Shown: one piece after another, positions 16,028 through 25,131 of the stretch
Position numbering within the stretch: the first letter of the stretch is position 1
Layout: every line of letters starts with the position of its first letter
Origin: Acinetobacter sedimenti
GTDB lineage: Bacteria > Pseudomonadota > Gammaproteobacteria > Pseudomonadales > Moraxellaceae
Direction: 5' to 3'
Assembly: GCF_022601685.1 (NCBI RefSeq)
Contig: NZ_JAKUML010000016.1
Coordinates: forward strand, 1 to 58,017
Length of the DNA: 58,017 bases
The notes under the pieces: generated by a model
Database searches by the model: none
Seen by the model: only the letters and a program-made list of their open reading frames with translations
Told to the model about the DNA's origin: nothing
Position numbers and translations under genes: made by a program

Positions 16028-16090
16028 AAACCTTGCAGTAGCAATAATGCCAGTCAGTTAAGCATTTGTAATATTGCAGAAGCAAGGTTT
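16028..16090. other. Long structured inverted repeat after the ketosynthase gene
   Basis: AAACCTTGC (16028-16036) pairs with GCAAGGTTT (16082-16090). Inside, GCAATA (16041-16046) pairs with TATTGC (16072-16077), separated from the outer helix by 4-nt AGTA/AGAA loops. ATGC (16047-16050) and GCAT (16062-16065) can pair further in. There is no clear T-run on the plus strand. It may be a terminator for the flanking convergent genes, a 3' RNA structure, or a dispersed palindromic repeat. Confidence 0.5.
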
Positions 16091-16151
16091 ATTCGTGGTT
16101 TACTGCGATGAGTCTTTCTAGCGAGTAGACATGTAGTTTTATGGTTTTAGT

Positions 16152-16583
16152 TTAGCTCGCAATATAATTCTGCAATTGCTCGATCAAGGATTGCTGATCT
16201 TGAATAATACCTTTGACCAAATCACCAATAGATACCAAACCGATCAATTGCTCATTTTCAACGACAGGTAAATGACGCAAATGTCGATCGGTCATCAGAT
16301 TTAAGCATTCTTGGACAGTATTTTTACGCTCAATAGTCAGTACTTTGCTAGTCATGATATCTGCTACGCAGGTGTCATAAGATGAGCGTTCCATCAATGC
16401 GACTTTACGTGCATAGTCACGTTCGGACACGATGCCTACTACACGATCTTGTTCGGTAACGATCAGTGCGCCAATGCCTTTGTCTGCCATCAGGCTAATC
16501 GCCTCTAATACAGTGGCTTCGGGAGTAATGGTAAAAGTGACGTGTTGTGGTTTACTTTGTAAGATGTGTTCTACGGTAAGCAT
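16152..16583 (-). CDS. CBS-domain-pair protein
   Basis: A 143-residue cytoplasmic protein made of two tandem CBS domains. The first is around residues 15-65 (ATVLEAISLMADKGIGALIV, then GIVSERDYARKV). The second is around 75-130 (NTVQECLNLMTDRHLRHLPV, then LIGLVSIGDLVKG). Stand-alone CBS pairs bind adenine nucleotides and act as energy sensors, often with unknown partners. ATG 16583 is chosen because AGGA lies 5 bp upstream; an in-frame ATG at 16601 is less well placed. No partner gene is adjacent. Confidence 0.85.
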   Translation of the reverse strand: MLTVEHILQSKPQHVTFTITPEATVLEAISLMADKGIGALIVTEQDRVVGIVSERDYARKVALMERSSYDTCVADIMTSKVLTIERKNTVQECLNLMTDRHLRHLPVVENEQLIGLVSIGDLVKGIIQDQQSLIEQLQNYIAS

Positions 16584-16720
16584 GATCCTGCAATCCCTCA
16601 TTTATTGTCTTGCTATCACATAGCTATAACGCAATTTGGGAAACTTGCAAAGCAAATAATTATGAAAATTTATTTCTGTAGAGAAGTATTTTGAGAACAA
16701 TCTGAATTTGTAGGCAATAA

Positions 16721-16746
16721 AAAAGTGAGCGTTATGCTCACTTTTT
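16721..16746. terminator. Intrinsic terminator behind the SlyD-like gene
   Basis: AAAAGTGAGC (16721-16730) faces GCTCACTTTT (16736-16745) around a 5-nt loop. It lies 40 bp beyond the stop of the minus-strand FKBP gene and has runs on both sides. Confidence 0.8.
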
Positions 16747-16786
16747 AATGTTTTTGACTCAAAGCCAAGCCAAGCTATCAAAGCGA

Positions 16787-17275
16787 TTAGTGGTGATGAC
16801 CACCTTCACCATGTACGTGACCGTGATCAAGTTCTTCTTGAGTCGCTGCACGTACTTCGACGATTTCAACATCAAAAGTCAAGTCTTGACCTGCAAGCGG
16901 GTGATTACCATCAATGATTACAACGTCATCTTCTACTGATTTTACGACAACGAATTGTACGCCACCATCTTGAGCTTGCGCTTGGAACTGCATTCCAGGC
17001 TCGATATTGTCTACGCCTTGGAACATTTCACGTGGTACTTCTTGAACCATCTCTGCAACGTATTCACCGTAGCCTTCAGCTGCAGGTACGTTTACAACAA
17101 GTTTTTCCCCAGCACTTTTACCTGTAAGCGCATTTTCTAGACCCGGAATAATGTTGCCAGCGCCATGAAGATAAGCAAGGGGATGGGCAGCGTCTGATTG
17201 ATCTAGTACTTGACCTTCACCATTGGTTAGTGTGTAGCTGAATTTTACTACGTGGTCATTTGCAATAACTGTCAT
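16787..17275 (-). CDS. slyD: FKBP-type peptidyl-prolyl isomerase, SlyD-like
   Basis: A 162-residue SlyD-type prolyl isomerase/chaperone. The FKBP core is split as in SlyD: VVKFSYTLTNGEGQVLDQS, then PLAYLHGAGNIIPGLENAL, an inserted flap domain (about 70-120), and the closing strand LTFDVEIVEVR. The C-terminus is short but histidine-rich (HGHVHGEGGHHH), so nickel or zinc binding is likely, as in SlyD. It lies 165 bp downstream of ndh on the same strand, with a terminator between them, so it is probably expressed alone. Confidence 0.9.
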   Translation of the reverse strand: MTVIANDHVVKFSYTLTNGEGQVLDQSDAAHPLAYLHGAGNIIPGLENALTGKSAGEKLVVNVPAAEGYGEYVAEMVQEVPREMFQGVDNIEPGMQFQAQAQDGGVQFVVVKSVEDDVVIIDGNHPLAGQDLTFDVEIVEVRAATQEELDHGHVHGEGGHHH

Positions 17276-17382
17276 TGTCGGTCTATCCGCTTGTTAAGTT
17301 GTAAAGCTCATTATTTTAAAGCCTTAAATGTAAAAAGGCGAAGAAATTTACATAAAAAATCAAGATTTGTGCAAGGAAGTGT

Positions 17383-17411
17383 AAAAAAGCATCAAAATGG
17401 TTTGGTGCTTT
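17383..17411 (-). terminator. Intrinsic terminator of ndh
   Basis: On the minus strand AAAGCACCAAA (17401-17411) pairs with TTTGATGCTTT (17386-17396), allowing one mismatched position, and is followed by a T-run. It lies 30 bp beyond the ndh stop. Confidence 0.65.
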
Positions 17412-17440
17412 CCAATGGGTTGGAATGTTTAAGCTTGCGT

Positions 17441-18721
17441 TTAGTGCAATTTCACCAATGGTGCAGTGCCTTTGCCAAACAAGTCACGAGCTGTGAGCAA
17501 GCCTGCTTTGGTATAGCCATAAATCGCTGCTTGATGGACACGATACAGCGAGTGGTACATGGTTTTTGCGACCAAACCTTCGACATGAATATTGCCGAGT
17601 AATTCACCGACTGCGGTATTTTGCGTTAATGATACCAAAGAGCCTTTGTCATTGAATTGGAACATAGGCAATTGACGACCACGTACTTTGGCGATGATTG
17701 CATCGACGAGGAAGTTGGCTTGTTGGCTCGCAACTTGAGCACGTGGTGCAAGTACAGGCTTATTCGCGAGTGGTTGGCAGTGCGCACAGTCACCGAATGC
17801 AAAAATACTTGAATCATCAATACTTTGTAATGTGGCATAGACTTTGATACGACCGATACGATCGAGGCTAACACCGAAGTTTTGTGTCACCGCAGGCGCT
17901 TTGATCCCTGCTGCCCAAACTTTCAGATTGGCATCGAATACCATACCGTCTTGGCAGTAAACATGATCTGCATCAATTTTTTCAACACGATGCTTAGTGA
18001 GCACTTGAATGCCATATTTTTGCAATTGTTTCAGCGCACCATCTGCAACTTTTTCAGAAAGTGCAGGGAGGATACGATCAGCTGCCTCAATGACGTTGAT
18101 TTTTACTTTATTTGGATCAATGCCATCTAAGCCATAGCGGTGGAAATCTTGAGCAGCCTGATGAAGCTCAGCAGCAAGCTCAACACCAGTTGCACCTGCA
18201 CCAATGATGGTAATGTTAAGTGGTTTCTCACGTGGCATCGCATGCGCCTGCAAGTACAAGTTCAACAAATCACGTTGGAAAGCATCAGCTTGAGCACGAT
18301 TGTCTAAGAAATGGCAATGTTCTTTTGCACCCGCAGTGCCAAAGTCATTTGAAGTTGAACCGATCGAAAGCAATAAAGTGTCATAGCTAATACGACGCTC
18401 ATCAGCAAGTTTCATATTGCCTTGCGTGAGTGGTGCAAGGATGATTTCTTTACGATCACGGTCAACAGACTGTAAATAGCCGAGTTGAAATTTGTAATGA
18501 TTTTTCTTGGCATGTGCAAAATAATTCACTTCTTCATTGGCAGGGTTGAGTGTTCCTGCAGCGATTTCATGAAGTAATGGTTTCCAAATATGGGTAAGGT
18601 TTGCATCAACCAAAGTGATTTGAATGCGCTTTTTGCGACCGATACGTTGTCCGAGTTGCGTTGCAAGCTCTAAACCGCCTGCACCACCACCAACGATGAC
18701 AATACGATGTTTTTCAGCCAT
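17441..18721 (-). CDS. ndh: Type II NADH dehydrogenase (NDH-2)
   Basis: A single-subunit, non-proton-pumping FAD enzyme that oxidises NADH and reduces membrane quinone. The 426 residues hold two Rossmann motifs: VIVGGGAGGLELATQLG near the N-terminus for FAD, and ITIIGAGATGVELAAEL (about 170-186) for NADH. The FAD-closing motif SIFAFGDCAHC comes later. The C-terminal region (YRVHQAAIYGYTKAGLLTARD) resembles the amphipathic membrane-binding part of NDH-2. It begins at ATG 18721, alone on its transcript. Confidence 0.93.
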   Translation of the reverse strand: MAEKHRIVIVGGGAGGLELATQLGQRIGRKKRIQITLVDANLTHIWKPLLHEIAAGTLNPANEEVNYFAHAKKNHYKFQLGYLQSVDRDRKEIILAPLTQGNMKLADERRISYDTLLLSIGSTSNDFGTAGAKEHCHFLDNRAQADAFQRDLLNLYLQAHAMPREKPLNITIIGAGATGVELAAELHQAAQDFHRYGLDGIDPNKVKINVIEAADRILPALSEKVADGALKQLQKYGIQVLTKHRVEKIDADHVYCQDGMVFDANLKVWAAGIKAPAVTQNFGVSLDRIGRIKVYATLQSIDDSSIFAFGDCAHCQPLANKPVLAPRAQVASQQANFLVDAIIAKVRGRQLPMFQFNDKGSLVSLTQNTAVGELLGNIHVEGLVAKTMYHSLYRVHQAAIYGYTKAGLLTARDLFGKGTAPLVKLH

Positions 18722-18965
18722 TGTGATAGCTCCGAGAGAGTTAAAAATTCGAATAAAAAGTAAATGCTGAGAGATTGAATTCCGACAGTTTTAATAGGAT
18801 TAAAAATTAACTCATAATGGCATGGAACGTAGCGATTGTCATTTACTGATTGGTCAGTATTTTGATGTAAAAAGTGCCAACTTTTTCACACATGGCAAAT
18901 CGCTATATGCGCTTCTAATTGATTTGTTTTATCTTAGGATTATTCTGCTTTTTAAAGTGATTCAA

Positions 18966-20459
18966 TTATGGCAATTGGATTGGGTAGGTGACTGCTTTCG
19001 GTATATCTGTTTGCCATGCAGAAAATAAATTTTCAAACCAAATTAAAAATTTTTGCCACCATGTTGCTTCTTCAATCTCGACCATTTCTGTGACAGGAAT
19101 ATACTGAATCGTCTGTCCAAATTGTTGCACTTCGATATTTGCAAGTGCGAGGGCTTGACTCGAAATTGGTGCATTGAGGCGTGGCTGTAACAGCTTAATT
19201 TGATAATTGAATTGCTGCGGTGTACTCATCGGCTCTAGGGTAGATTGACCAATATGGTCAAACCCAAGATGCGTTAATTGATGCTGATTAATCGTATCTT
19301 GATCAACGATAAAACGAAGCGCACCATTATTGAAATGACGTAAGTCTAATGTAATTGCAGGTTGTTCCAGCAAGCTCAGTGTATGCGCATTAGATGCAGG
19401 CATTTTGACTGGATAATTGGTGACGACACCATTACTCACTGGAATATCAGCAATGATACGACTTAAGCCTAAATTTGCTTTTGTTGGAATGGTGGTTTCT
19501 AGTGTGCGATTTTGCGTATAGATAAATCCTGCATTAAGCAATTTATAAGCTTCATCTGCACGTGCTTGTTTTGATGGCGTGCCCATCACCACGACGACTA
19601 AGCGACGATCAAGCAAAGTGTTCATATCTTTGCGTTGTGCTGTGAGTGCCAAGCTGTAGCCAGCAGCTTTGGTATAGCCAGTTTTTAAACCATCAACACT
19701 CAGGTCTTTTTTTAGCAGAATATTGGTGGCTTCATGATAAATATCTTTGTAGCGAAACTCGGGTTGTTTGGAATATTGCAAAAACTCAGGCGTATCATTA
19801 ACAATCGCCGAAGACAAGATCGCCATATCATGCGCAGAGGACAAATGATCTTGCATTGTAATGCCTGATGGATTGCTAAAATGAGTGTGTTGCATCCCAA
19901 GCTGATTTGCCATCACATTCATCTGATCGAGAAAGCTTGGTACATCACCTGCGATCAATGAGGCAAGGGTAAGTGCCGCATCATTTGCCGACATGATAAT
20001 TAAACCAGCAAGTAACTCATGTACACTAATTTGCTGATTTGGCTCAAGTTTGAGTTGTGATTCATCCCATTGCACGGTATTAACGATTTCAGGGACGGTG
20101 ACTTGCTGATTGAGCTGAATTTGCCCATTTTCAATGGCTTTTAAAGTCAGATAAGCAACCATCATCTTAGTCAATGATGCAGGTGCTCGCGGTACATCGG
20201 CATTGTGCTGTGCAATGATTTGCTTGGATTGTGGATCGTAAATCATCCATGCTTCTGCATTGACGGTTTTAGGATCAATATTAAGAAGATCTGCCCAAGC
20301 AAATTGGCTAAATTGTGCGCTAAACACAATAGTCGTGATTTGAAGCAATTTACCCCACCGACTGTGTTGTTTGTGCTGATTTGGATTTTCTATTTCCACC
20401 TTCTTATTATTTTTTAAATGAAAGCGATGTGAAAGCGTAAAAATAGAATCAGTGAACAC
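18966..20459 (-). CDS. dacC: D-alanyl-D-alanine carboxypeptidase (PBP5/6 family)
   Basis: A low-molecular-mass penicillin-binding protein that trims the terminal D-Ala from peptidoglycan stem peptides. The catalytic motifs are Ser95-L-T-K98, Ser157-A-N159 and Lys259-T-G261. A C-terminal PBP5-type domain and a possible amphipathic anchor (WWQKFLIWFENLFSAW) follow. The signal peptide is LLQITTIVFSAQFSQFAWA, cleaved before DLLN. From GTG 20459 the segment before the signal is unusually long; an in-frame GTG at 20399 would give a normal one, so the start is uncertain. Dac paralogues cannot be told apart here with confidence. Confidence 0.88.
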   Translation of the reverse strand: MFTDSIFTLSHRFHLKNNKKVEIENPNQHKQHSRWGKLLQITTIVFSAQFSQFAWADLLNIDPKTVNAEAWMIYDPQSKQIIAQHNADVPRAPASLTKMMVAYLTLKAIENGQIQLNQQVTVPEIVNTVQWDESQLKLEPNQQISVHELLAGLIIMSANDAALTLASLIAGDVPSFLDQMNVMANQLGMQHTHFSNPSGITMQDHLSSAHDMAILSSAIVNDTPEFLQYSKQPEFRYKDIYHEATNILLKKDLSVDGLKTGYTKAAGYSLALTAQRKDMNTLLDRRLVVVVMGTPSKQARADEAYKLLNAGFIYTQNRTLETTIPTKANLGLSRIIADIPVSNGVVTNYPVKMPASNAHTLSLLEQPAITLDLRHFNNGALRFIVDQDTINQHQLTHLGFDHIGQSTLEPMSTPQQFNYQIKLLQPRLNAPISSQALALANIEVQQFGQTIQYIPVTEMVEIEEATWWQKFLIWFENLFSAWQTDIPKAVTYPIQLP

Positions 20460-20603
20460 GAAACAATCCAGAATATTGGGGATAAAAATATGCGCCCAAT
20501 CCTAGCCCTTTTTGATAGACAGAGCTAGTGATTCTTCATAATTATTGAATAGGCATAGTACAAACAATCATTATTCGAAAGAGATGAAAATTAAAAGTAT
20601 GAA

Positions 20604-20927
20604 TTATTCCGCCACACGCTTTCTCAAGTAATGTACTTCATCGATTAAATCGAGCATGAGTGCAACAGCAGTCAAACTGGCATCAAAATCACGTTGTAAG
20701 CGATAAGCTCGTCGGGCACGAAGCAAATCTTCGCCAAGATAACGATGTTGACGAGGGCTGACATTCACCGCTTGTAAAATGTCATGTTCGAACAGGGCCA
20801 AAACCCAACCATCGTTTTGACCGCAAGCCTGCACGAACTGATGGAAGTCCAAAGCCTGATCGTGTTCAACGATCTCGCAATCACAAGTTTCTAAGATATG
20901 AATGTCTCGAATTTGAATATTTGCCAT
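20604..20927 (-). CDS. cbpM: Chaperone modulator CbpM
   Basis: A 107-residue MerR-like helical protein. In E. coli, CbpM binds the J domain of CbpA and inhibits its co-chaperone and DNA-binding activities. Here the family features are the C-terminal helix region VALMLDLIDEVHYLRKRV and the RLQRDFDASLTA segment. It lies 48 bp downstream of cbpA on the same strand, the standard gene order, so the identity rests on both sequence and neighbourhood. Confidence 0.88.
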   Translation of the reverse strand: MANIQIRDIHILETCDCEIVEHDQALDFHQFVQACGQNDGWVLALFEHDILQAVNVSPRQHRYLGEDLLRARRAYRLQRDFDASLTAVALMLDLIDEVHYLRKRVAE

Positions 20928-20975
20928 GGTTTACCTCAAAAAATTTTAATCTATTATTTAGCTGTCCATTTCGCT

Positions 20976-21968
20976 TTAAGCTCTCGGCTGAAAGTCTTTA
21001 AAGGCTTCCGCAAAGGCCTGATAGGCTTCACGCTGTGTATCTGTATTTGCTTTAGGTGTGACGATATTTAAAATCAAATACAGATGACCTGCACCTTGTG
21101 CATTCGGAATGCCTTTGTCTTTTAAACGTAGCTTTTGTCCATTTCGAGCATCTTTTGGAATACCGATTTGAACACGTCCAGCAGGGGTATTCACCTCAAC
21201 TTTTTCACCGAGCACAGCTTCCCACGGCGCAATATCAACCGTGCTATACACATCCGCACCTTCAACATATTGGCGCTGGTCTTCTTGGTAAGTGATCTCG
21301 ATATAGAGGTCGCCATTCTTGCCACCGTTCACCCCTGCTTGTCCTTGACCAGAGAGGCGGATTTGTTGATCTTCTTTCATGCCTTTTGGAATTTTGACAT
21401 TCAAGGTTTTACGTTGAATTTCAGGTTGACCTTGTGCATTGAAACCTTGAATCTGCAAGCTGATTTGTTGTGTTGAACCTGTATAAGCAACCTCTAAAGG
21501 CACTTCGATCTTGGCATGTTGATCTTCACCTTGGAAATTGGTTTGCTGACGACGACCGCCACCAAAGCCTGCACCAAAGCGACCAAAAATATCTTCAAAG
21601 CCTGAAAATTGCTCTGCGCCACCGTCAGCATTGCCATTAAAATCATAGTAGTAGGATTGCCCATCTGCTCCACGAAAGCCATTCGCTCCTGCGAAATCTG
21701 AATAAGCGTTTTGGTTAAAGCCGTTTTGACCAAAACCACCTTGTCCAAATCCATGCGGATTATCGAGCATCTGATCATATTCAGTCCGTTTTTCGGCATT
21801 GCTCAGCGTATCGTAGGCGACATTAATCGCCTGCATTTTTGCTTCGGCATCGGCTTCTTTGCTGACATCAGGGTGGTATTTACGAGCGAGTTTGCGATAG
21901 CTTTTTTTGATCTCATCCGCAGTCGCAGAACGCTCTACACCGAGGGCTTGATAGTAGTTTTCTGTCAT
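20976..21968 (-). CDS. cbpA: Curved-DNA-binding protein CbpA, DnaJ-class co-chaperone
   Basis: A 330-residue type II J-protein that stimulates DnaK and, in E. coli, binds the nucleoid in stationary phase. The J domain (residues 1-70) has the HPD motif in RKYHPDVSKEADAEAKMQ. A Gly/Phe/Asn-rich linker follows (about 72-145, GFGQGGFGQNGFNQNAY). Two C-terminal beta domains run from about 150 to 325, and there is no zinc finger. The G/F linker is richer in Gln and Asn than in E. coli CbpA. It is co-transcribed with cbpM. Confidence 0.93.
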   Translation of the reverse strand: MTENYYQALGVERSATADEIKKSYRKLARKYHPDVSKEADAEAKMQAINVAYDTLSNAEKRTEYDQMLDNPHGFGQGGFGQNGFNQNAYSDFAGANGFRGADGQSYYYDFNGNADGGAEQFSGFEDIFGRFGAGFGGGRRQQTNFQGEDQHAKIEVPLEVAYTGSTQQISLQIQGFNAQGQPEIQRKTLNVKIPKGMKEDQQIRLSGQGQAGVNGGKNGDLYIEITYQEDQRQYVEGADVYSTVDIAPWEAVLGEKVEVNTPAGRVQIGIPKDARNGQKLRLKDKGIPNAQGAGHLYLILNIVTPKANTDTQREAYQAFAEAFKDFQPRA

Positions 21969-22118
21969 ATATTTCTTCTCTTAATTTGTTAAGTGTTGCT
22001 GAAATATATGGGGTTGATTGTTTATTTTTAAAGCAAAATTTTTAGAGAAAAAGAATTTCTACATGCAAACACGCAAGCCAGTGTTAAACTGATCGCTTAC
22101 ATTGAAGGACAGGGCAAA

Positions 22119-23855
22119 ATGATCCACTACCAACTTGAGTTTGATGATTTTTCACAACATTTAATCCATGTCACCATTCGCTTCCTCGCCAATCCACAGC
22201 AACAGCTTTGGCTTCCGACGTGGATTCCAGGTAGCTATTTAGTCCGTGAATTTTCCAAACATATCGAGTCGGTCAATGCCTATGATGAAGATGGTCGCCT
22301 GCTCAAAATTTCAAAAACTCATAAAAATAAATGGCAACTATTCAATACCGATCATGAGCTGATCACGGTGGAATATAAAGTCTATGCCTATGATTTGTCG
22401 GTGCGTGGCAGTTATGTCGATCAAACAAGGCTCTATGTCAATCCAACGACGGTGTGTCTTGGGCTAACTGATCAAGAGCATGCACCGCATGAACTCGAAT
22501 TATTTGTTCCTGAATCATTGCAGCATTTCACCTACGCAGGGGCATTGCCGTCCAAGTCATTGGTCAAGGGGCGTTACACCTTAAAAGCCAAAGATTATGC
22601 GCATTTGATCGATAGTCCGTTTGAGCTAGCGGTGCAAGATCGTTTTGAATTTGAAGCAGGCGGTATCAAACATGACTTTGTCATTTCAGGAAAGCACACA
22701 GCCAATCTCGAACGCCTAAAAACCGATGTGGTAAAAATCTGTCAAACTGAAATTGATATGTTCGGTTCTGCGCCATTTCAACATTACACCTTTCTCACTA
22801 TGGCGACAGGCAATCTATATGGTGGCTTGGAACATTGCGAAAGTACCAGTCTAATTTGCCCACGGGATGATTTGCCTAAAGCTGATGAAGCGGAACAACC
22901 GAGCAAGGATTATCAGCGTTATTTGGGCTTATGTAGTCATGAATATTTTCATTCATGGTTGGTGAAATTTATCCGTCCTGAAAATTATATCAATCCTGAT
23001 TTGCACCAAGAAGGTTACACCTCGTTATTGTGGGTATTTGAAGGATTTACCTCGTATTATGATGATTTGATTTTGTTGCGTAGTGGTGTGATTTCTCAAG
23101 CGGATTATCTGAAATTACTCACCGATCAAATCAACCGTTATCTACAAAATCCAGGTCGAAAAATCCAATCGGTGAGCGAGTCGAGCTTCGATGCGTGGAT
23201 TAAGTTTTATCGTCAGGATGAAAATACAAATAATGCAGGCACGAGCTACTATAACAAAGGCGCATTGGTGGCATTGTGCTTAGATTTGGGTCTGCGCAGT
23301 CATGGCTCAAGTTTGGATGAACTGATGCGTGCGTTATATGCCAAGACGCAACAAGATCACAATCTCGCCAGTAACCAAGTCAATGAACGAACCATTTTTG
23401 AGCTGTGCAAAACTTTGACGGGACAAGACTGGTCAGATCGCTTGGGCTTCTTGATCAACAGTACTGAAGAGTTACCATTACAAGAAGTGTTGTCACAGTT
23501 TGGTGTTGATTTGCAAGAAAATAGTGATGATGCCAAAGAAAGCAAAACCTTACCATTTGGTGCAAAAGTTCAAGAAAAACCTGAAGGATTATTACTCCAA
23601 CAAGTTTTGCGTGATTCAAGCTGTGCCAAAGCAGGATTGTCGGCGCAGGATGTGGTGATTGCGATTGATGACATCAAAGCTACAGCAAAAGTCTGGTCTG
23701 CAAAAGCCAAGACGAATACAGCTACGCAATGCTATGCTTTCCGTCGTGATGAGTTGATGACGTTTGAACTGACTGCGCAAGATTATCCATTGTCGCAAGT
23801 TGAGTTAAAAGTCAGTGATCAAGCTAAAGCGGATGCGTGGTTATTGAATTATTAA
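22119..23855 (+). CDS. M61-family (glycyl aminopeptidase-like) peptidase with PDZ domain
   Basis: A 578-residue M61 peptidase. An N-terminal beta domain (WLPTWIPGSYLVREFSKHI) comes first. The GGLEH motif (235-239) and zinc site HEYFH (274-278), with downstream Glu in WVFEGFTSYYDD, form the metallopeptidase core. A PDZ domain (about 490-560, LLLQQVLRDSSCAKAGL) follows. No signal peptide is visible, so it is probably cytoplasmic. It is the first gene of a run with tag (24-bp gap) and a UDG-like gene on the same strand. Confidence 0.9.
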   Translation: MIHYQLEFDDFSQHLIHVTIRFLANPQQQLWLPTWIPGSYLVREFSKHIESVNAYDEDGRLLKISKTHKNKWQLFNTDHELITVEYKVYAYDLSVRGSYVDQTRLYVNPTTVCLGLTDQEHAPHELELFVPESLQHFTYAGALPSKSLVKGRYTLKAKDYAHLIDSPFELAVQDRFEFEAGGIKHDFVISGKHTANLERLKTDVVKICQTEIDMFGSAPFQHYTFLTMATGNLYGGLEHCESTSLICPRDDLPKADEAEQPSKDYQRYLGLCSHEYFHSWLVKFIRPENYINPDLHQEGYTSLLWVFEGFTSYYDDLILLRSGVISQADYLKLLTDQINRYLQNPGRKIQSVSESSFDAWIKFYRQDENTNNAGTSYYNKGALVALCLDLGLRSHGSSLDELMRALYAKTQQDHNLASNQVNERTIFELCKTLTGQDWSDRLGFLINSTEELPLQEVLSQFGVDLQENSDDAKESKTLPFGAKVQEKPEGLLLQQVLRDSSCAKAGLSAQDVVIAIDDIKATAKVWSAKAKTNTATQCYAFRRDELMTFELTAQDYPLSQVELKVSDQAKADAWLLNY

Positions 23856-23879
23856 CGATTTGAATCATAGGAATAGCCC

Positions 23880-24485
23880 ATGACGGAATTGTATTTTGCC
23901 GAAGACGGCATTCCACGTTGTAGGTGGTGTAGCCAAGTACCTGAATTTTTGGCATATCACGATGAGGAGTGGGGCTTTCCTGTGGCGGATGATCGTCGGC
24001 TATTTGAAAAAGTCTGCTTAGAAAGTTTTCAGTCGGGACTCAGTTGGCGCACCATCTTGCTGAAACGTGAAAACTTCCGTCAGGCGTTTTGTAATTTTGA
24101 TTATCAGCAAGTGGCAAAGTTTACCGAGCAAGATGTAGAAAGGTTGCTACAAAATGCAGGCATCATTCGACATCGAGGCAAGATCGAAGCGACGATTAAT
24201 AATGCTAAGCAGGTGCAAGCGATCATTGATGAATTTGGCTCATTGGCGAGTTATTTTTGGCAATATGAAGTACGACCTGATAGCGCAATGTCATCGCAAA
24301 CACAAAGTACCAGTATTGAATCCATTGCTCTATCTAAAGATTTGAAGAAACGTGGTTGGAAGTTTGTCGGTGCAACGACCATGTATGCGCTGATGCAAGC
24401 AATGGGCTTGGTTAATGATCATGTTGAGGAGTGTCATAGCCGTGAGAAAGTCGCAGAAGCTCGCCGTGTTTTTGCGAAGCCATAA
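23880..24485 (+). CDS. tag: DNA-3-methyladenine glycosylase I
   Basis: Tag excises 3-methyladenine from alkylated DNA. The 201-residue protein has the family start RCRWCSQVPEFLAYHDEEWG. The structural zinc ligands are expected among the CRWC cysteines and the histidine of YHDEEWG, with the C-terminal pair in VEECHSREK. The helix-hairpin region ESFQSGLSWRTILLKRENFR is typical. It lies 24 bp after the M61 gene and 28 bp before a second DNA-glycosylase-like gene. Confidence 0.95.
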   Translation: MTELYFAEDGIPRCRWCSQVPEFLAYHDEEWGFPVADDRRLFEKVCLESFQSGLSWRTILLKRENFRQAFCNFDYQQVAKFTEQDVERLLQNAGIIRHRGKIEATINNAKQVQAIIDEFGSLASYFWQYEVRPDSAMSSQTQSTSIESIALSKDLKKRGWKFVGATTMYALMQAMGLVNDHVEECHSREKVAEARRVFAKP

Positions 24486-24513
24486 GATTGTAAAACGATA
24501 AGATCATCCAAAC

Positions 24514-25113
24514 ATGACTGACCATATTGAAACGCATCCGCTCGAACCTTTTCTACCAAGCAATGCTAGGCTACTGATGTTGGGCAGTTTTCCACCACCG
24601 AAAACTCGTTGGAAAATGGATTTTTATTATCCAAATTTTCAAAATGATATGTGGCGAATTGCTGGTGCGGTCTTTTTTGACGATAAAGACTATTTCATCG
24701 ATCTTGAAAATAAAGCTTTCAAAGAACAACTGCTGAAAGACTTTTTGAATGAAAAAGGCATTGCGATTTTCGATACAGCGTATCAAGTGATCAGGCAGAA
24801 AAATAATGCTTCGGATAAATTTTTAGAAATCGTGCAAGTGACGGATTTAGGCGAGTTATTAAGTCAAATTCCACAATGTAACAATATCCTGACGACAGGG
24901 GAGAAAGCGACTGTAACTTTGTTGACACAATTTTCAACGCAGACTCAAGCCCCTAAAATTGGACAAATGCGCATTGGGGAGATCAGCGTAGGAAATGCGA
25001 TTAGAAATATGGCGCTGTACCGATTACCCTCGACATCGAGGGCATATCCATTACCATTTACACAGAAAGTAGAGCATTATCGCCAGTTTTTTCAGCATAT
25101 CGGAATGCTTTAA
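24514..25113 (+). CDS. Uracil-DNA-glycosylase-superfamily protein
   Basis: A 199-residue protein of the UDG fold. The first motif is LLMLGSFPPPKTRWKMDF followed by YYPNFQNDMWRI, the pattern of a UDG-like subfamily often annotated as uracil-DNA glycosylase family protein. LTTGEKAT and LPSTSRAYPLPFTQKVEHY are in the place of the later active-site strand and loop. The exact lesion is not known. The tandem position behind tag supports a base-excision repair role. Confidence 0.75.
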   Translation: MTDHIETHPLEPFLPSNARLLMLGSFPPPKTRWKMDFYYPNFQNDMWRIAGAVFFDDKDYFIDLENKAFKEQLLKDFLNEKGIAIFDTAYQVIRQKNNASDKFLEIVQVTDLGELLSQIPQCNNILTTGEKATVTLLTQFSTQTQAPKIGQMRIGEISVGNAIRNMALYRLPSTSRAYPLPFTQKVEHYRQFFQHIGML

Positions 25114-25131
25114 AAACCGAAATCAGAGCAG

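Noticed and set aside
18822..19028. 68-codon frame between ndh and the carboxypeptidase
   Set aside because: Runs into the 3' end of the carboxypeptidase gene on the other strand; no ribosome site or conserved motif.
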